DNA of 64,000 nt from Jejuia rubra (GTDB lineage: Bacteria; Bacteroidota; Bacteroidia; Flavobacteriales; Flavobacteriaceae). This document shows, piece by piece, positions 16,528 to 24,681 of this stretch. The stretch lies in the NCBI RefSeq assembly GCF_042684665.1, contig NZ_JBHULY010000016.1, positions 124,001-188,000 of the forward strand. The letters run 5' to 3'. A model generated the notes under the pieces. The model ran no database searches, had not been told where the DNA came from, and saw nothing but the letters and a program-made list of their open reading frames with translations. The position numbers were made by a program, and so were the translations under genes. Each line of letters begins with the position of its first letter. Position 1 is the stretch's first letter.

Positions 16528-17003
16528 GTAAATGAAGTGCCTAAAGTTTCGAGTACTTGGAGTACTTAAAGTTAAAAGAAAGAGTAGTTTATAAAAAAAT
16601 TGGAAATAAATATGACCAATAAAGAATTTGCACAGAATTTGGAAAAGCGTACGGTAAAATTTGCCATAGCAATAATAAAATTATCCGCAAGTCTACAAAA
16701 CACTTCAGAAGCTTTAGTGTTACGAAATCAACTAACAAAATCAGGCACAAGCATTGGAGCAAATTATCGAGAAGCTAATCGTTCCAGAAGTCCAAAAGAT
16801 TTCAAAAACAAAATAAAAATAAGCCTTGGCGAAGCAAGTGAAACAGATTATTGGTTAGAAATTATTGAAGAATTAAACTGGAAAAAGGATGGCATCAAGG
16901 AATTAAGGAAGGAAGCAAAGGAATTTATCGCGATTTTCACTTCAATCGCAAACAAGCTCTAACTTTAAATACTTTAGGCACTCTAAGTACTTATAACTTT
17001 AAA
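16511..17003. mobile_element. Four-helix-bundle gene unit bounded by short inverted AGTGCCTAAAGT/AGTACTT repeats
   Basis: Left flank, 16511-16575, has two copies of AGTGCCTAAAGTT-like text and two of GAGTACTT. The right flank, about 16963-17000, carries the same words inverted (ACTTTAGGCACTCTAAGTACTT). Between them lies a single gene for a 23S rRNA intervening-sequence-type protein. The unit sits inside the Moco operon and provides the stop codon of the ModE-like gene. No transposase is present. Mobility is inferred. Confidence 0.5.
16612..16962 (+). CDS. Four helix bundle protein (23S rRNA intervening sequence/IVP family)
   Basis: A 116-residue protein of the S23/IVP four-helix-bundle family, recognisable by FAIAIIKLSASL, NQLTKSGTSIGANYREANRSRS and DFKNKIKISLGEASETDYWLEI. 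Members are found within 23S rRNA intervening sequences and, in Bacteroidota, as scattered single genes next to short repeats. Molecular function is unknown. The ATG at 16612 is preferred over a TTG at 16600. It has no link to molybdenum, and its bounded position between modE-like and tauE-like genes points to insertion. Confidence 0.88.
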   Translation: MTNKEFAQNLEKRTVKFAIAIIKLSASLQNTSEALVLRNQLTKSGTSIGANYREANRSRSPKDFKNKIKISLGEASETDYWLEIIEELNWKKDGIKELRKEAKEFIAIFTSIANKL

Positions 17004-17744
17004 ATGTTACAAAACGAAAATATATACCTCTTTCTATTCATACTGCCCATAGTGTCGTTCCTGTATTCCAGCGTGGGGCATGGTGGTGCGAGTGGGTATT
17101 TGGCATTGATGGCCTTGTTTTCATTTGCCCATGAAACGATGAAGCCTACCGCCCTGTTGCTCAACATTTTCGTGGCGGGTATTTCGTTTTATTATTACTA
17201 CAAGGAAGGTTTTTTCAATAAAAAATTGTTTTTATCATTTGCCTTAGCCTCAATTCCGATGGCTTATCTCGGCGGCACCTTAGAGGTGGATGCTTCTATC
17301 TATAAAAAGATATTAGCAATCCTTTTGGTATTCGCTATACTAAAAATGCTGAATGTTTTTGGGAAAGAAAACGGAAACGTTAAAGTAATTAAACTATGGC
17401 AAGGACTGTTAGTCGGCGGTATTATTGGTTTCTTTTCAGGTTTAATTGGTATTGGCGGTGGCATAATTTTAACGCCCGTCATATTGCTGTTGCATTGGGG
17501 CAAAATGAAAGAGGCGGCAGCGGTTTCGGCGTTGTTTATATGGGTAAATTCCGTTGCTGGCTTAGCGGGTCAATTTGCAAGTGGCGTAACGCTTGAAATG
17601 GCATCGTTTTTATTGGTTGTTATTGCAGTAATTGGGGGTGTTCTTGGCGGTTATTATGGTAGTAAAAAAATTAACAATCTGCATTTGCGCTATATGCTGG
17701 CCTTTGTTTTGGTGATAGCTTGTGCAAAATTATTTTTCACTTAA
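17004..17744 (+). CDS. TauE/SafE-family membrane anion permease
   Basis: Integral membrane protein of 246 residues with about eight hydrophobic segments and the duplicated glycine-rich signature of the family (SVGHGGASGYLALMAL at about 24-39; GLIGIGGGIILTPVILLL at about 145-162). TauE/SafE proteins move sulfite, sulfonates and other oxyanions. Here it is locked into a Moco operon (mobA starts directly after its stop), so transport of molybdate or of a sulfur compound used in cofactor synthesis is a possibility, not shown. Confidence 0.85.
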   Translation: MLQNENIYLFLFILPIVSFLYSSVGHGGASGYLALMALFSFAHETMKPTALLLNIFVAGISFYYYYKEGFFNKKLFLSFALASIPMAYLGGTLEVDASIYKKILAILLVFAILKMLNVFGKENGNVKVIKLWQGLLVGGIIGFFSGLIGIGGGIILTPVILLLHWGKMKEAAAVSALFIWVNSVAGLAGQFASGVTLEMASFLLVVIAVIGGVLGGYYGSKKINNLHLRYMLAFVLVIACAKLFFT

Positions 17745-18329
17745 ATGACAGACAAAATCAACATAACAGGCATTATTTTGGCCGGAGGAAAGAGCTCCAG
17801 GATGGGTTCGGATAAAGGTCTATTAAAATTGAACGAAAAGCCATTTGTGCAATATAGCATCGATGCCTTAAAGCCATTGGTTTCTGAAATTTTAATTGTT
17901 TCCGACAATACGGATTATGATGTATTTGGGTTGAAACGCATAGAGGACGAAATTAAAGATGCTGGCCCGGTTTCCGGAATTTATTCGGGCTTAGAAGCCT
18001 CAAAAACTGATTATAATTTAGTACTGAGTTGCGACATTCCAATGATATCAGCCGAAGTTTTAAAGTTACTAGTCAATGCCATTGAAAGCACTACAGAAAT
18101 TATCCAAGCGGAAAGTGATGGTAAATCTATGCCACTAATTGCTATTTACCGAAGTGCAGTAAAAAACAAATTTTACGACCTATTGCAAAACGATGAACGC
18201 CGACTTCGATTAGCGGTAAAAAGCTGTAATTACAAAAATGTAGTTATAGATAAAAATGATGCGAAAACAACAATGAATATAAATACAAAAGAGGATTTTA
18301 AATTAATTGAAGATGCAAATCACGATTAA
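17745..18329 (+). CDS. mobA: Molybdenum cofactor guanylyltransferase MobA
   Basis: Attaches GMP to Mo-molybdopterin to give the MGD cofactor used by NapA and NasA. 194 residues with the nucleotidyltransferase signature LAGGKSSRMGSDKGLL at about 11-26 and the metal-binding SCDIPMIS at about 96-103. The ATG follows the stop of the permease gene without a gap and the 3' end overlaps moaD, consistent with one transcript. Bis-MGD enzymes in the same window explain why it is needed. Confidence 0.93.
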   Translation: MTDKINITGIILAGGKSSRMGSDKGLLKLNEKPFVQYSIDALKPLVSEILIVSDNTDYDVFGLKRIEDEIKDAGPVSGIYSGLEASKTDYNLVLSCDIPMISAEVLKLLVNAIESTTEIIQAESDGKSMPLIAIYRSAVKNKFYDLLQNDERRLRLAVKSCNYKNVVIDKNDAKTTMNINTKEDFKLIEDANHD

Positions 18330-18546
18330 ATATTTCGGTCAAATAGCCGAAGTCACCCAAAAGGAAGCAGAGCAATTGGAAGTTTCCAAAGGCAAAATTT
18401 CTGAGCTTTTAAATATTTTGAATTCCAAATACGACGGTCTGAAACATAAAGATTTTCAAATTGCACAAAATCAAGAATTAGTAACAAAGGAAACAGTTTT
18501 GACCGGGCAAGAAATCGCATTATTACCTCCTTTTTCGGGAGGATAG
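18313..18546 (+). CDS. moaD: MoaD, sulfur-carrier small subunit of molybdopterin synthase
   Basis: A 77-residue ubiquitin-like protein ending in FSGG; the terminal Gly-Gly is adenylylated by MoeB and then carries sulfur as a thiocarboxylate. The ATG at 18313 is chosen over a TTG two codons upstream. Overlaps mobA by 17 bp. Partners MoeB and MoaE are the next two genes. Confidence 0.92.
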   Translation: MQITIKYFGQIAEVTQKEAEQLEVSKGKISELLNILNSKYDGLKHKDFQIAQNQELVTKETVLTGQEIALLPPFSGG

Positions 18547-18660
18547 TTATTTCGACCTAAAGGGAGAAATCGTATTCTAGAGAGATGTCTCCTATCGTCG
18601 ACATGTCAAAACAAAATTAATTATAAAAGGTTAGGAAGAGATTTCTGTCTTTGCAGTAAT
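18547..18660. repeat. Intra-operon gap with degenerate 'TTTCTCCCTTTAGGTCGAAAT' repeat
   Basis: The 114 bp between moaD and moeB hold a decayed dispersed repeat, read on the minus strand as GATTTCTCCCTTTAGG followed by TCGAAATAAC, near 18550-18575. Nothing else was recognised. Confidence 0.4.
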
Positions 18661-19755
18661 ATGAGATACAACAGACATATTATCCTTTCGGAAATTGGTC
18701 AAAAAGGCCAAGATAAAATTTCCAACGCCAAAGTTTTAGTCATTGGGGCCGGGGGTTTGGGTTGCCCGGTATTGCAATATCTTGCTGCTGCGGGAGTTGG
18801 TAAAATTGGCATCATTGATTTTGATGTGGTTGAGCTTTCCAATCTGCAGCGCCAGGTTTTGTTTGGCACTTCGTCTTTAGGAAAAAATAAAGCTTTGGCT
18901 GCCAAAGAACGCATGGAAGACCTTAATAATGGCATCAACATACATGCATATCCTGAAGCCCTCACCTATCAAAATGCCATTGAATTATTTCAACAATATG
19001 ATATCATTGTGGACGGCTCGGATAATTTCGAAACCCGTTATTTGGTAAACGATGCCTGTATCCTAGCTGGTAAACCATTGGTGTTCGGTGCCATTTATAA
19101 ATTTGAAGGACAGGTATCGGTGTTCAATTTTAACGATGGGCCGAGTTACCGCTGTCTGTTTCCCAATCCACCAAAAAAGGATGCCGTGCCCAATTGCTCG
19201 GAAATTGGAGTTTTAGGGGTACTTCCAGGAATTATTGGAAGCATGCAAGCCAATGAGGTTTTGAAACTTATTTTAGGTTTAGGTGATGTGCTTTCAGGTG
19301 AATTGCTTTGCTACAATGCATTAAAATCTGAAATATCCACATTAAAAATCAATAAAAATGAAGCTGTTATTCAAACCGTTTCAAAGGAAAAAGACAGTTT
19401 TCGGGATAATAAAATTTTAATTGAATGTGCTTCCGATGTTCAAATCATTTCAATTTCCGAAATTACTTTTAATGAATCCATTCAATTCATTGATGTGAGG
19501 GAACCCCATGAACAGCCAAAAGTTGAGGGCCTTTCCATAGACAGCATCCCACTGAATCAACTCAAAAACAATTTAGACAAAATAGATAGAACCAAAAAGA
19601 AAGTCATCTTCTGTCAATCCGGAAAGAGAAGCAAAAGCGCAGCCCAAATATTGTCGGAATTAGATTTTAAAAACTGTTTCAGCTTGATAGTAGGGGCAAA
19701 TACTCTGAATAATTACTTAAAAGAACAGCAAACCACAATTTCAAATGAAGGATAA
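18661..19755 (+). CDS. moeB: MoeB-type adenylyltransferase with C-terminal rhodanese domain
   Basis: Activates the MoaD C-terminus and probably supplies its sulfur. Residues 1-about 245 are a ThiF/MoeB E1-like domain: nucleotide loop IGAGGLGCPVLQYLAAAG (about 29-46), NLQRQ and the DGSDNFETRYLVND motif (about 117-130). Residues about 265-364 are a rhodanese domain with FIDVREPHEQ and the active-site loop VIFCQSGKRS, whose cysteine would carry the persulfide. This fusion is seen in many MoeBR proteins. The 3' end overlaps moaE by 11 bp. Confidence 0.92.
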   Translation: MRYNRHIILSEIGQKGQDKISNAKVLVIGAGGLGCPVLQYLAAAGVGKIGIIDFDVVELSNLQRQVLFGTSSLGKNKALAAKERMEDLNNGINIHAYPEALTYQNAIELFQQYDIIVDGSDNFETRYLVNDACILAGKPLVFGAIYKFEGQVSVFNFNDGPSYRCLFPNPPKKDAVPNCSEIGVLGVLPGIIGSMQANEVLKLILGLGDVLSGELLCYNALKSEISTLKINKNEAVIQTVSKEKDSFRDNKILIECASDVQIISISEITFNESIQFIDVREPHEQPKVEGLSIDSIPLNQLKNNLDKIDRTKKKVIFCQSGKRSKSAAQILSELDFKNCFSLIVGANTLNNYLKEQQTTISNEG

Positions 19756-20188
19756 AAAACCAAAAAACGTATTCAAGGAAGGACCTATTTCATCAGATTT
19801 TATAGGAAATTCTATTTACAAACATCAGACTAAAACTAGTATTGGCGCTCATAATATTTTCCTTGGCCAAGTACGAGCCGATGAGATTGATGGCAAAACG
19901 GTTACTGCAATAGAATACACGGCCTATGAGGACATGGCTAACCAAAAGTTTCATGAGATTCGTGAAAGGGCCTTTGAAAAATTTGATTTAACCTGTATGC
20001 ATATTTATCACAGTTTAGGAACTGTAAAAGCAGGTGAAATTTGTCTTTTTGTGTTCGTTTCTTCACCGAGAAGAAAGGTGGTTTTTGAAGCATTGGAATA
20101 TATAGTTGAAGCCTTAAAATCAGATGTTCCTGTTTTTGGGAAAGAGATGTTTGAGGATGAAAGTCATCAATGGAAAGTAAATAGCTAA
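19745..20188 (+). CDS. moaE: MoaE, large subunit of molybdopterin synthase
   Basis: Converts precursor Z (cPMP) to molybdopterin using sulfur from MoaD thiocarboxylate. 147 residues with the family features FLGQVRADEIDGKTVTAIEYTAY (about 39-61), the HSLGTVKAGE segment (about 89-98) and the SPRRKVVFEALEYIVEALKSDVPVFGKE region that forms the MoaD-binding active site (Lys residues near 115-135). Overlaps moeB and is 3 bp from the moaCB fusion. Confidence 0.93.
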   Translation: MKDKKPKNVFKEGPISSDFIGNSIYKHQTKTSIGAHNIFLGQVRADEIDGKTVTAIEYTAYEDMANQKFHEIRERAFEKFDLTCMHIYHSLGTVKAGEICLFVFVSSPRRKVVFEALEYIVEALKSDVPVFGKEMFEDESHQWKVNS

Positions 20189-20191
20189 GAA

Positions 20192-21103
20192 ATGGTTGAT
20201 ATTACATTTAAAAATACAACATTAAGAACCGCAGTAGCGCAAGCCATCGTTTCAGTAAGCAAACCTGAAACGATTGAAGCAATTAAAAACGATACAGTGC
20301 CAAAAGGCAACGTGTTTGCTATGAGCAAAGCGGCAGGGTTATTGGGCGTTAAACGCACACCAGATATTTTACCAGATTGTCACCCCTTGCCTATTGAGTT
20401 TACAGGTGTTGAATATGAAATTGAAGGGCTTGAAATCAAAGTTCTTTTCACCGTAAAAACCATTTACAAAACGGGGGTTGAAGTTGAGGCGATGCATGGC
20501 GCAAGCGTCGTGGCGTTGAATATGTACGACATGCTAAAGCCTATTGATAAAGGCATTGAAATTCACGCTATCAAACTTCTAAAAAAGAAAGGTGGGAAAT
20601 CCGATTTTAAAGATACTTTTAGAAAGGATTTGACCGCTACTGTAGTGGTGTGTTCTGATACGATTTCTGCTGGCCACAAGGAAGATAAAGCTGGCAAAGC
20701 CATCATTGAGAAATTAAAGGCGTGCGACGTTTCTATTTCAGAATACGTCATAATTCCCGATGAAAAAGAGATTATTCAAGAAAAAGCCAGAAGTTATCAT
20801 GAACAGGGTATTGATATGGTAATATATACTGGTGGCACAGGGCTTTCAGGTAGGGACGTTACACCTGAAGCTTTAATACCAATATTAGACCGAAGAATTC
20901 CCGGTATTGAAGAAGCTATTAGAAGCTACGGGCAAGGGCGTATGCCTTTTGCCATGCTATCCAGAAGTGTTGCAGGTACTATTGGAAATACTTTAGTTTT
21001 AGCATTGCCAGGTTCTACCAATGGTGCCAAAGAATCCATGGATGCGATATTTCCAGCCGTGCTACATAGTTTTAGAATTTTGAAAGGCGCTAGACATGAT
21101 TAA
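20192..21103 (+). CDS. moaC: Bifunctional MoaC/MoaB (MogA-type) fusion, MoaCB
   Basis: Two Moco steps on one chain of 303 residues. Residues 1-about 140 are MoaC (cPMP synthase accessory): KGNVFAMSKAAGLLGVKRT, CHPLPIEF and EVEAMHGASVVALNMYDM with the catalytic-region residues. Residues about 148-303 are a MoaB/MogA domain that adenylylates molybdopterin: VVCSDTISAGHKEDKAG, TGGTGLSGRDVTPEAL and ALPGSTNGAKESMDAI. The fusion is known from other bacteria. The gene is 3 bp downstream of moaE, and a 52-bp gap separates it from moaA. Confidence 0.92.
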   Translation: MVDITFKNTTLRTAVAQAIVSVSKPETIEAIKNDTVPKGNVFAMSKAAGLLGVKRTPDILPDCHPLPIEFTGVEYEIEGLEIKVLFTVKTIYKTGVEVEAMHGASVVALNMYDMLKPIDKGIEIHAIKLLKKKGGKSDFKDTFRKDLTATVVVCSDTISAGHKEDKAGKAIIEKLKACDVSISEYVIIPDEKEIIQEKARSYHEQGIDMVIYTGGTGLSGRDVTPEALIPILDRRIPGIEEAIRSYGQGRMPFAMLSRSVAGTIGNTLVLALPGSTNGAKESMDAIFPAVLHSFRILKGARHD

Positions 21104-21155
21104 AAACCTCTCGCAAAGACTCTAAGTCGCGAAGATTCAAAACGCGAGACAGATT

Positions 21156-22163
21156 ATGAAGAAAGATGCAAACATATTAAGAGATGCGCACGGTAGAGAC
21201 CATGCGTACTTGCGTATTTCGCTGACGGAGCGATGCAATTTGAGATGTACTTATTGTATGCCTGCCGATGGCGTTCAATTATCGCCCAAGAGCCATTTGA
21301 TGACTTACGAGGAAATCCATGATATTGCCAAAACTTTTGTGAAACACGGAGTTACCAAAATCAGATTAACAGGTGGCGAACCTTTGGTCAGAAAGGATAT
21401 TCCAGTTATTCTTGAAAAACTAGCAACACTTCCAGTAGAATTATCCATCACTTCGAATGCAGTGATTATCGACAAGTTCATTGATGTTCTCAAAGCAAAC
21501 GGCGTCAACAAAATCAATGTGAGTTTGGACTCCTTAGATGCTTCAAAATTTAAACATATCACGAGGCGACACGGGTTTCAAAAGGTTTATGAGAACATTC
21601 ATTTACTGGTCAAAGAAGGGTTTACGGTTAAAGTAAACGCTGTTTTAATGAAGGGATTTAATGAAGATGAAATTGTTGACTTTATTAACTTCACTAAGGG
21701 TTTATCTGTTTCCATAAGGTTTATAGAATTTATGCCTTTTGATGGCAATAAATGGGACATTAGCAAAATGGTGTCTTATGCAGAAGTGATGAATTATGTA
21801 AATGAAGCTTTCAAAGAAGATGATATCATACGCTTAGAAGATGAGCCTAACGACACCTCAAAAAACTACAAAATTAAAGGTTATCAAGGTAGTTTTGCTA
21901 TCATAAGTTCTGTTACCAACCCGTTTTGCGATTCCTGTAACAGATTGCGTTTAACCGCCAATGGACAACTAAAAAACTGCTTATTTTCTTCTTCAGAATC
22001 TGATTTATTGACATCGCTTCGAAAGGGCAAATCCATAGAACCCATTATCCATAAAGCGGTTCAAGCTAAATTCAAAATACGTGGCGGCATGGATACTCTA
22101 GAAAAACTTGAGCAACCCGATTTACACGGTAAAAACCGTAGTATGATTACGATTGGGGGGTAA
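21156..22163 (+). CDS. moaA: GTP 3',8-cyclase MoaA
   Basis: Radical-SAM enzyme starting Moco synthesis from GTP together with MoaC. The N-terminal [4Fe-4S]-SAM motif CNLRCTYC lies at about 27-34. The second cluster ligands for GTP binding are in the C-terminal part, CDSCNRL and a cysteine in KNCLFS (about 270-290). 335 residues end in a Gly-Gly tail (TIGG), which the family needs for GTP chemistry. Last gene of the Moco operon. Confidence 0.95.
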   Translation: MKKDANILRDAHGRDHAYLRISLTERCNLRCTYCMPADGVQLSPKSHLMTYEEIHDIAKTFVKHGVTKIRLTGGEPLVRKDIPVILEKLATLPVELSITSNAVIIDKFIDVLKANGVNKINVSLDSLDASKFKHITRRHGFQKVYENIHLLVKEGFTVKVNAVLMKGFNEDEIVDFINFTKGLSVSIRFIEFMPFDGNKWDISKMVSYAEVMNYVNEAFKEDDIIRLEDEPNDTSKNYKIKGYQGSFAIISSVTNPFCDSCNRLRLTANGQLKNCLFSSSESDLLTSLRKGKSIEPIIHKAVQAKFKIRGGMDTLEKLEQPDLHGKNRSMITIGG

Positions 22164-22196
22164 AAACTCTAAAGAATAATTGATTAAATTTGTTTC

Positions 22197-23066
22197 ATGA
22201 CCCTCGATGTTTACAAATATTTTAAAAACAGCCCACAGTACAACAGACTTGTTGGGAACGATTATATGTTTGTAGAATACAAGTGTCCTATTGATGTAGA
22301 AAAGTTTAAGTTATGGACTGACACTCCGCTTCTCACCTATGTTATCAGTGGAAAAAAGGATTGGACATCAATTAATAAGACTTACAGCCTAAAATCTGGC
22401 GAAGCGTTGTTTATCAGAAAGGGCATTTATAATACCAAACAATATTTTGAAGAAGACTACTGTACCATTCTCTTTTTTATTACTGAAGATTTTATCAGAC
22501 GTTTTATAAAGAATAATGAGGCATTATTACAAAAACGAACCTCAGATTATGATGACCGTCTTATTTATCCTATTGATGTTACCAACTCGCTAAATTCTCT
22601 TTTTCTTTCCGTGTTTAATTATTTTAATATGGGAGGAGACATACCAAAAGAACTCGTTGAGATTAAATTTAACGAACTACTATTCAATATAGCCCTTAAC
22701 CCATCAAACAAAGATTTATTAGGTTTTTTTAATTCGCTCAAACAAATTGAAAAGACTAATATAAACGAAGTGATGATGAAAAACTTTCATTACGACTTAC
22801 AACTTGAAGAATTTGCGCGTTTGTCTGGAAGAAGCCTATCGACATTCAAAAGAGATTTTAAAACCCATTTTAATGAAACTCCCGGAAAATGGTTAAACAA
22901 CAAGAGGTTAGAATATGCAAAAACCTTACTTGAAAATTCTGAATTGAACATAAGTGAGATCTGTTATGAAAGTGGTTTTAAAAACACATCGCACTTTAAT
23001 AGTAATTTTAAGCAAAAATTCAATTATCCACCAAACCAGTTCCGCAAACAAGCTTTAAATCAATAA
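22197..23066 (+). CDS. AraC-family transcription regulator
   Basis: A 289-residue regulator with a C-terminal double helix-turn-helix (about 195-288): LQLEEFARLSGRSLSTFKRDFKTHF and ISEICYESGFKNTSHFNSNFKQKF. The N-terminal half is a cupin-like sensor domain with no recognised ligand. It is followed on the same strand by a membrane methyltransferase gene, with a direct repeat of AraC type in between, so the downstream gene is the likely target. It is not obviously part of the molybdenum system. Confidence 0.88.
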   Translation: MTLDVYKYFKNSPQYNRLVGNDYMFVEYKCPIDVEKFKLWTDTPLLTYVISGKKDWTSINKTYSLKSGEALFIRKGIYNTKQYFEEDYCTILFFITEDFIRRFIKNNEALLQKRTSDYDDRLIYPIDVTNSLNSLFLSVFNYFNMGGDIPKELVEIKFNELLFNIALNPSNKDLLGFFNSLKQIEKTNINEVMMKNFHYDLQLEEFARLSGRSLSTFKRDFKTHFNETPGKWLNNKRLEYAKTLLENSELNISEICYESGFKNTSHFNSNFKQKFNYPPNQFRKQALNQ

Positions 23067-23082
23067 GTTACTTTTTTTGTCG

Positions 23083-23148
23083 TGAACTTTTTAGAAAACT
23101 TTTTGAACTTTTAGGAAAATCACAAAGCCCCGTTTGAGAATACTTTTG
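23083..23148 (+). promoter_or_regulatory. 21-bp-spaced direct repeat and TAnnTTTG box upstream of the methyltransferase gene
   Basis: TGAACTTTTTAGAAAA at 23083-23098 is repeated as TGAACTTTTAGGAAAA at 23104-23119, 14 of 16 positions identical, exactly 21 bp apart (two helical turns). A -7 box TACTTTTG lies at 23141-23148 and the ATG at 23174. The second repeat reaches the -33 region. This is how AraC activators usually sit, and an AraC gene is directly upstream. Confidence 0.6.
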
Positions 23149-23173
23149 GCATATCATTTAAAATCTATATGTC

Positions 23174-23914
23174 ATGAAAAAAGTATTAATGTTTTCTTAT
23201 TCAATCATAGCTTACCTCATTGGTTTTGCTTCCCTACTACTATGGATTATTTCTGTTAGTGATTTAGTCCCAGAAATATCAATAGACCAATCTCCAACCT
23301 TACCATTTCATCTAGCATTACTTAAAAATTTCGGATTGGTTTTACTTTTTGGAGTACAACACAGCATTATGGCAAGGCAATCTTTTAAAAAGGCTTTTGC
23401 TAAGTTTTTTCCAAAACCTATAGAACGTAGCACATTCGTACTCATATCAGGATTACTATTAGTCTTTCTAGTGTGGCAATGGGAACCTATTGGTGGTTCC
23501 ATTTGGAAAATCCATTCGGGAAGCATCCTTTATTATATGATTTATGTTTTATTCTTTGCAGGTTGGTCAATTTTATTTATCAGCACATTCTTAATTAATC
23601 ATTTTGATTTATTCGGATTAAGGCAAACCTACCTTGAACTTCAAGACAAACCATACTCCCCTTTAAACTTCAAGGTGTTTTCATTTTACAAACATGTACG
23701 CCACCCGTTATATTTTGGAGGTATTCTAGGACTTTGGGCAACGCCTAATATGACAGCTACGCATCTGCTATTTGCCATTGGTTTAACAGCATATTTTATT
23801 ATAGGGACACTTTTTGAGGAGCGTGATTTAAAAAAAGAATTTGGAAAAGCTTACGTCGATTATCAATCAAAAACACGCATGCTAATCCCCTTTCCTAAAA
23901 GAATAAAACCATGA
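23174..23914 (+). CDS. mddA: Methanethiol S-methyltransferase-like membrane protein (MddA/NnrU/isoprenylcysteine methyltransferase family)
   Basis: Polytopic membrane protein of 246 residues, about six hydrophobic segments. Recognisable parts are VQHSIMARQSFK (about 57-68), VWQWEPIGG, STFLINHFDLFGLRQTYLEL (about 139-158) and the SAM-binding-type C-terminus with KHVRHPLYFGGILGLWATPNMT and FEERDLKKEFG. These match MddA, which methylates methanethiol to dimethyl sulfide, and its relatives. The exact substrate is not proven by sequence. Preceded by an AraC regulator and a direct-repeat operator, and overlapping by four bases (ATGA) a possible short gene. Confidence 0.72.
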   Translation: MKKVLMFSYSIIAYLIGFASLLLWIISVSDLVPEISIDQSPTLPFHLALLKNFGLVLLFGVQHSIMARQSFKKAFAKFFPKPIERSTFVLISGLLLVFLVWQWEPIGGSIWKIHSGSILYYMIYVLFFAGWSILFISTFLINHFDLFGLRQTYLELQDKPYSPLNFKVFSFYKHVRHPLYFGGILGLWATPNMTATHLLFAIGLTAYFIIGTLFEERDLKKEFGKAYVDYQSKTRMLIPFPKRIKP

Positions 23915-24042
23915 AACCTCGATTAAAGCAAAAAAACTTCAAACCCTATTCAATTATTGGGTTTGGATGGTACGTAGACAAAAAAAATTCTGGGAGTGAA
24001 ACCATGGAATCCAAAACACATTTAAATAATCATAAAATTTAA
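23911..24042 (+). CDS. Possible 43-residue small protein, translationally coupled to the methyltransferase gene
   Basis: An open frame whose ATG overlaps the methyltransferase stop codon (ATGA). The product is basic at the start (MKPRLKQKNFKPYSIIGFG) and polar after that, with no signal peptide or known motif. It ends 4 bp before the next gene's ATG. Only the tight spacing supports it. Confidence 0.35.
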   Translation: MKPRLKQKNFKPYSIIGFGWYVDKKNSGSETMESKTHLNNHKI

Positions 24043-24046
24043 TATC

Positions 24047-24595
24047 ATGAAACATTCAATTTTAATACTGTTAAGCATTGTATTTATAAACGTACTTAAC
24101 GCCCAAGAAAGCCTAATGGCGTATTTGAATTCCCCTGAAATCAAATCAACTGAAGAATTCAGAAACCTAAGCGTACCTGAAATTCCATATGAAAATGAAT
24201 ATCAAAACGTTATCGCTTCCATAAATCCAGGAAAAATCATAAGAGCTTTGCAAAAGGATATTGTTGCATACAAGCTAAAAGAAAAATCGGTTTTTGATGA
24301 TTCTGAAGCAGCAACTTATAGTGTCTCATTCAAACGAAAGCAGTCCAAAGCATCTGTCACCTATGATAACAATGCGGAAATTTTAAGCAGCAAGGAAGTG
24401 TATTACAATGTAAATCTACCTTTAGAATTAAGAATAAAAATTTTAAGAAAATACCCAAATTATAATATCGAAAGTAGCAAAGCAAAATATGTATACGATA
24501 AGGATGACGGCTTAAATATCCTTTATAAGATTTGGATAAAAGACAAAAAACGTAAAGTCCCATTGGTTTTCAATGCAAATTTTGAAATTATTTGA
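24047..24595 (+). CDS. Secreted PepSY-like/DUF2874-type hypothetical protein
   Basis: A 182-residue exported protein: signal peptide of about 20 residues ending in LNA-QE. The second half has the pattern of beta-lactamase-inhibitor-like PepSY domains: YSVSFKRKQSKASVTYDNNAEILSSKEVYYNVNLPLELRIKILRKYPNYNI. A paralogue with the same layout is at 37119-37619. No function known. Confidence 0.65.
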   Translation: MKHSILILLSIVFINVLNAQESLMAYLNSPEIKSTEEFRNLSVPEIPYENEYQNVIASINPGKIIRALQKDIVAYKLKEKSVFDDSEAATYSVSFKRKQSKASVTYDNNAEILSSKEVYYNVNLPLELRIKILRKYPNYNIESSKAKYVYDKDDGLNILYKIWIKDKKRKVPLVFNANFEII

Positions 24596-24681
24596 AGAAC
24601 TTTAATGCGAATTCTGTTGCATTTTTAGAAGTCATATAAGAATATATCTAATCCTACCGAAGATTACTTATTTTTGGAGCT

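Noticed and set aside
16511..17003. Complete insertion sequence
   Set aside because: No transposase and no clean target-site duplication; only short inverted words flank a single small gene.
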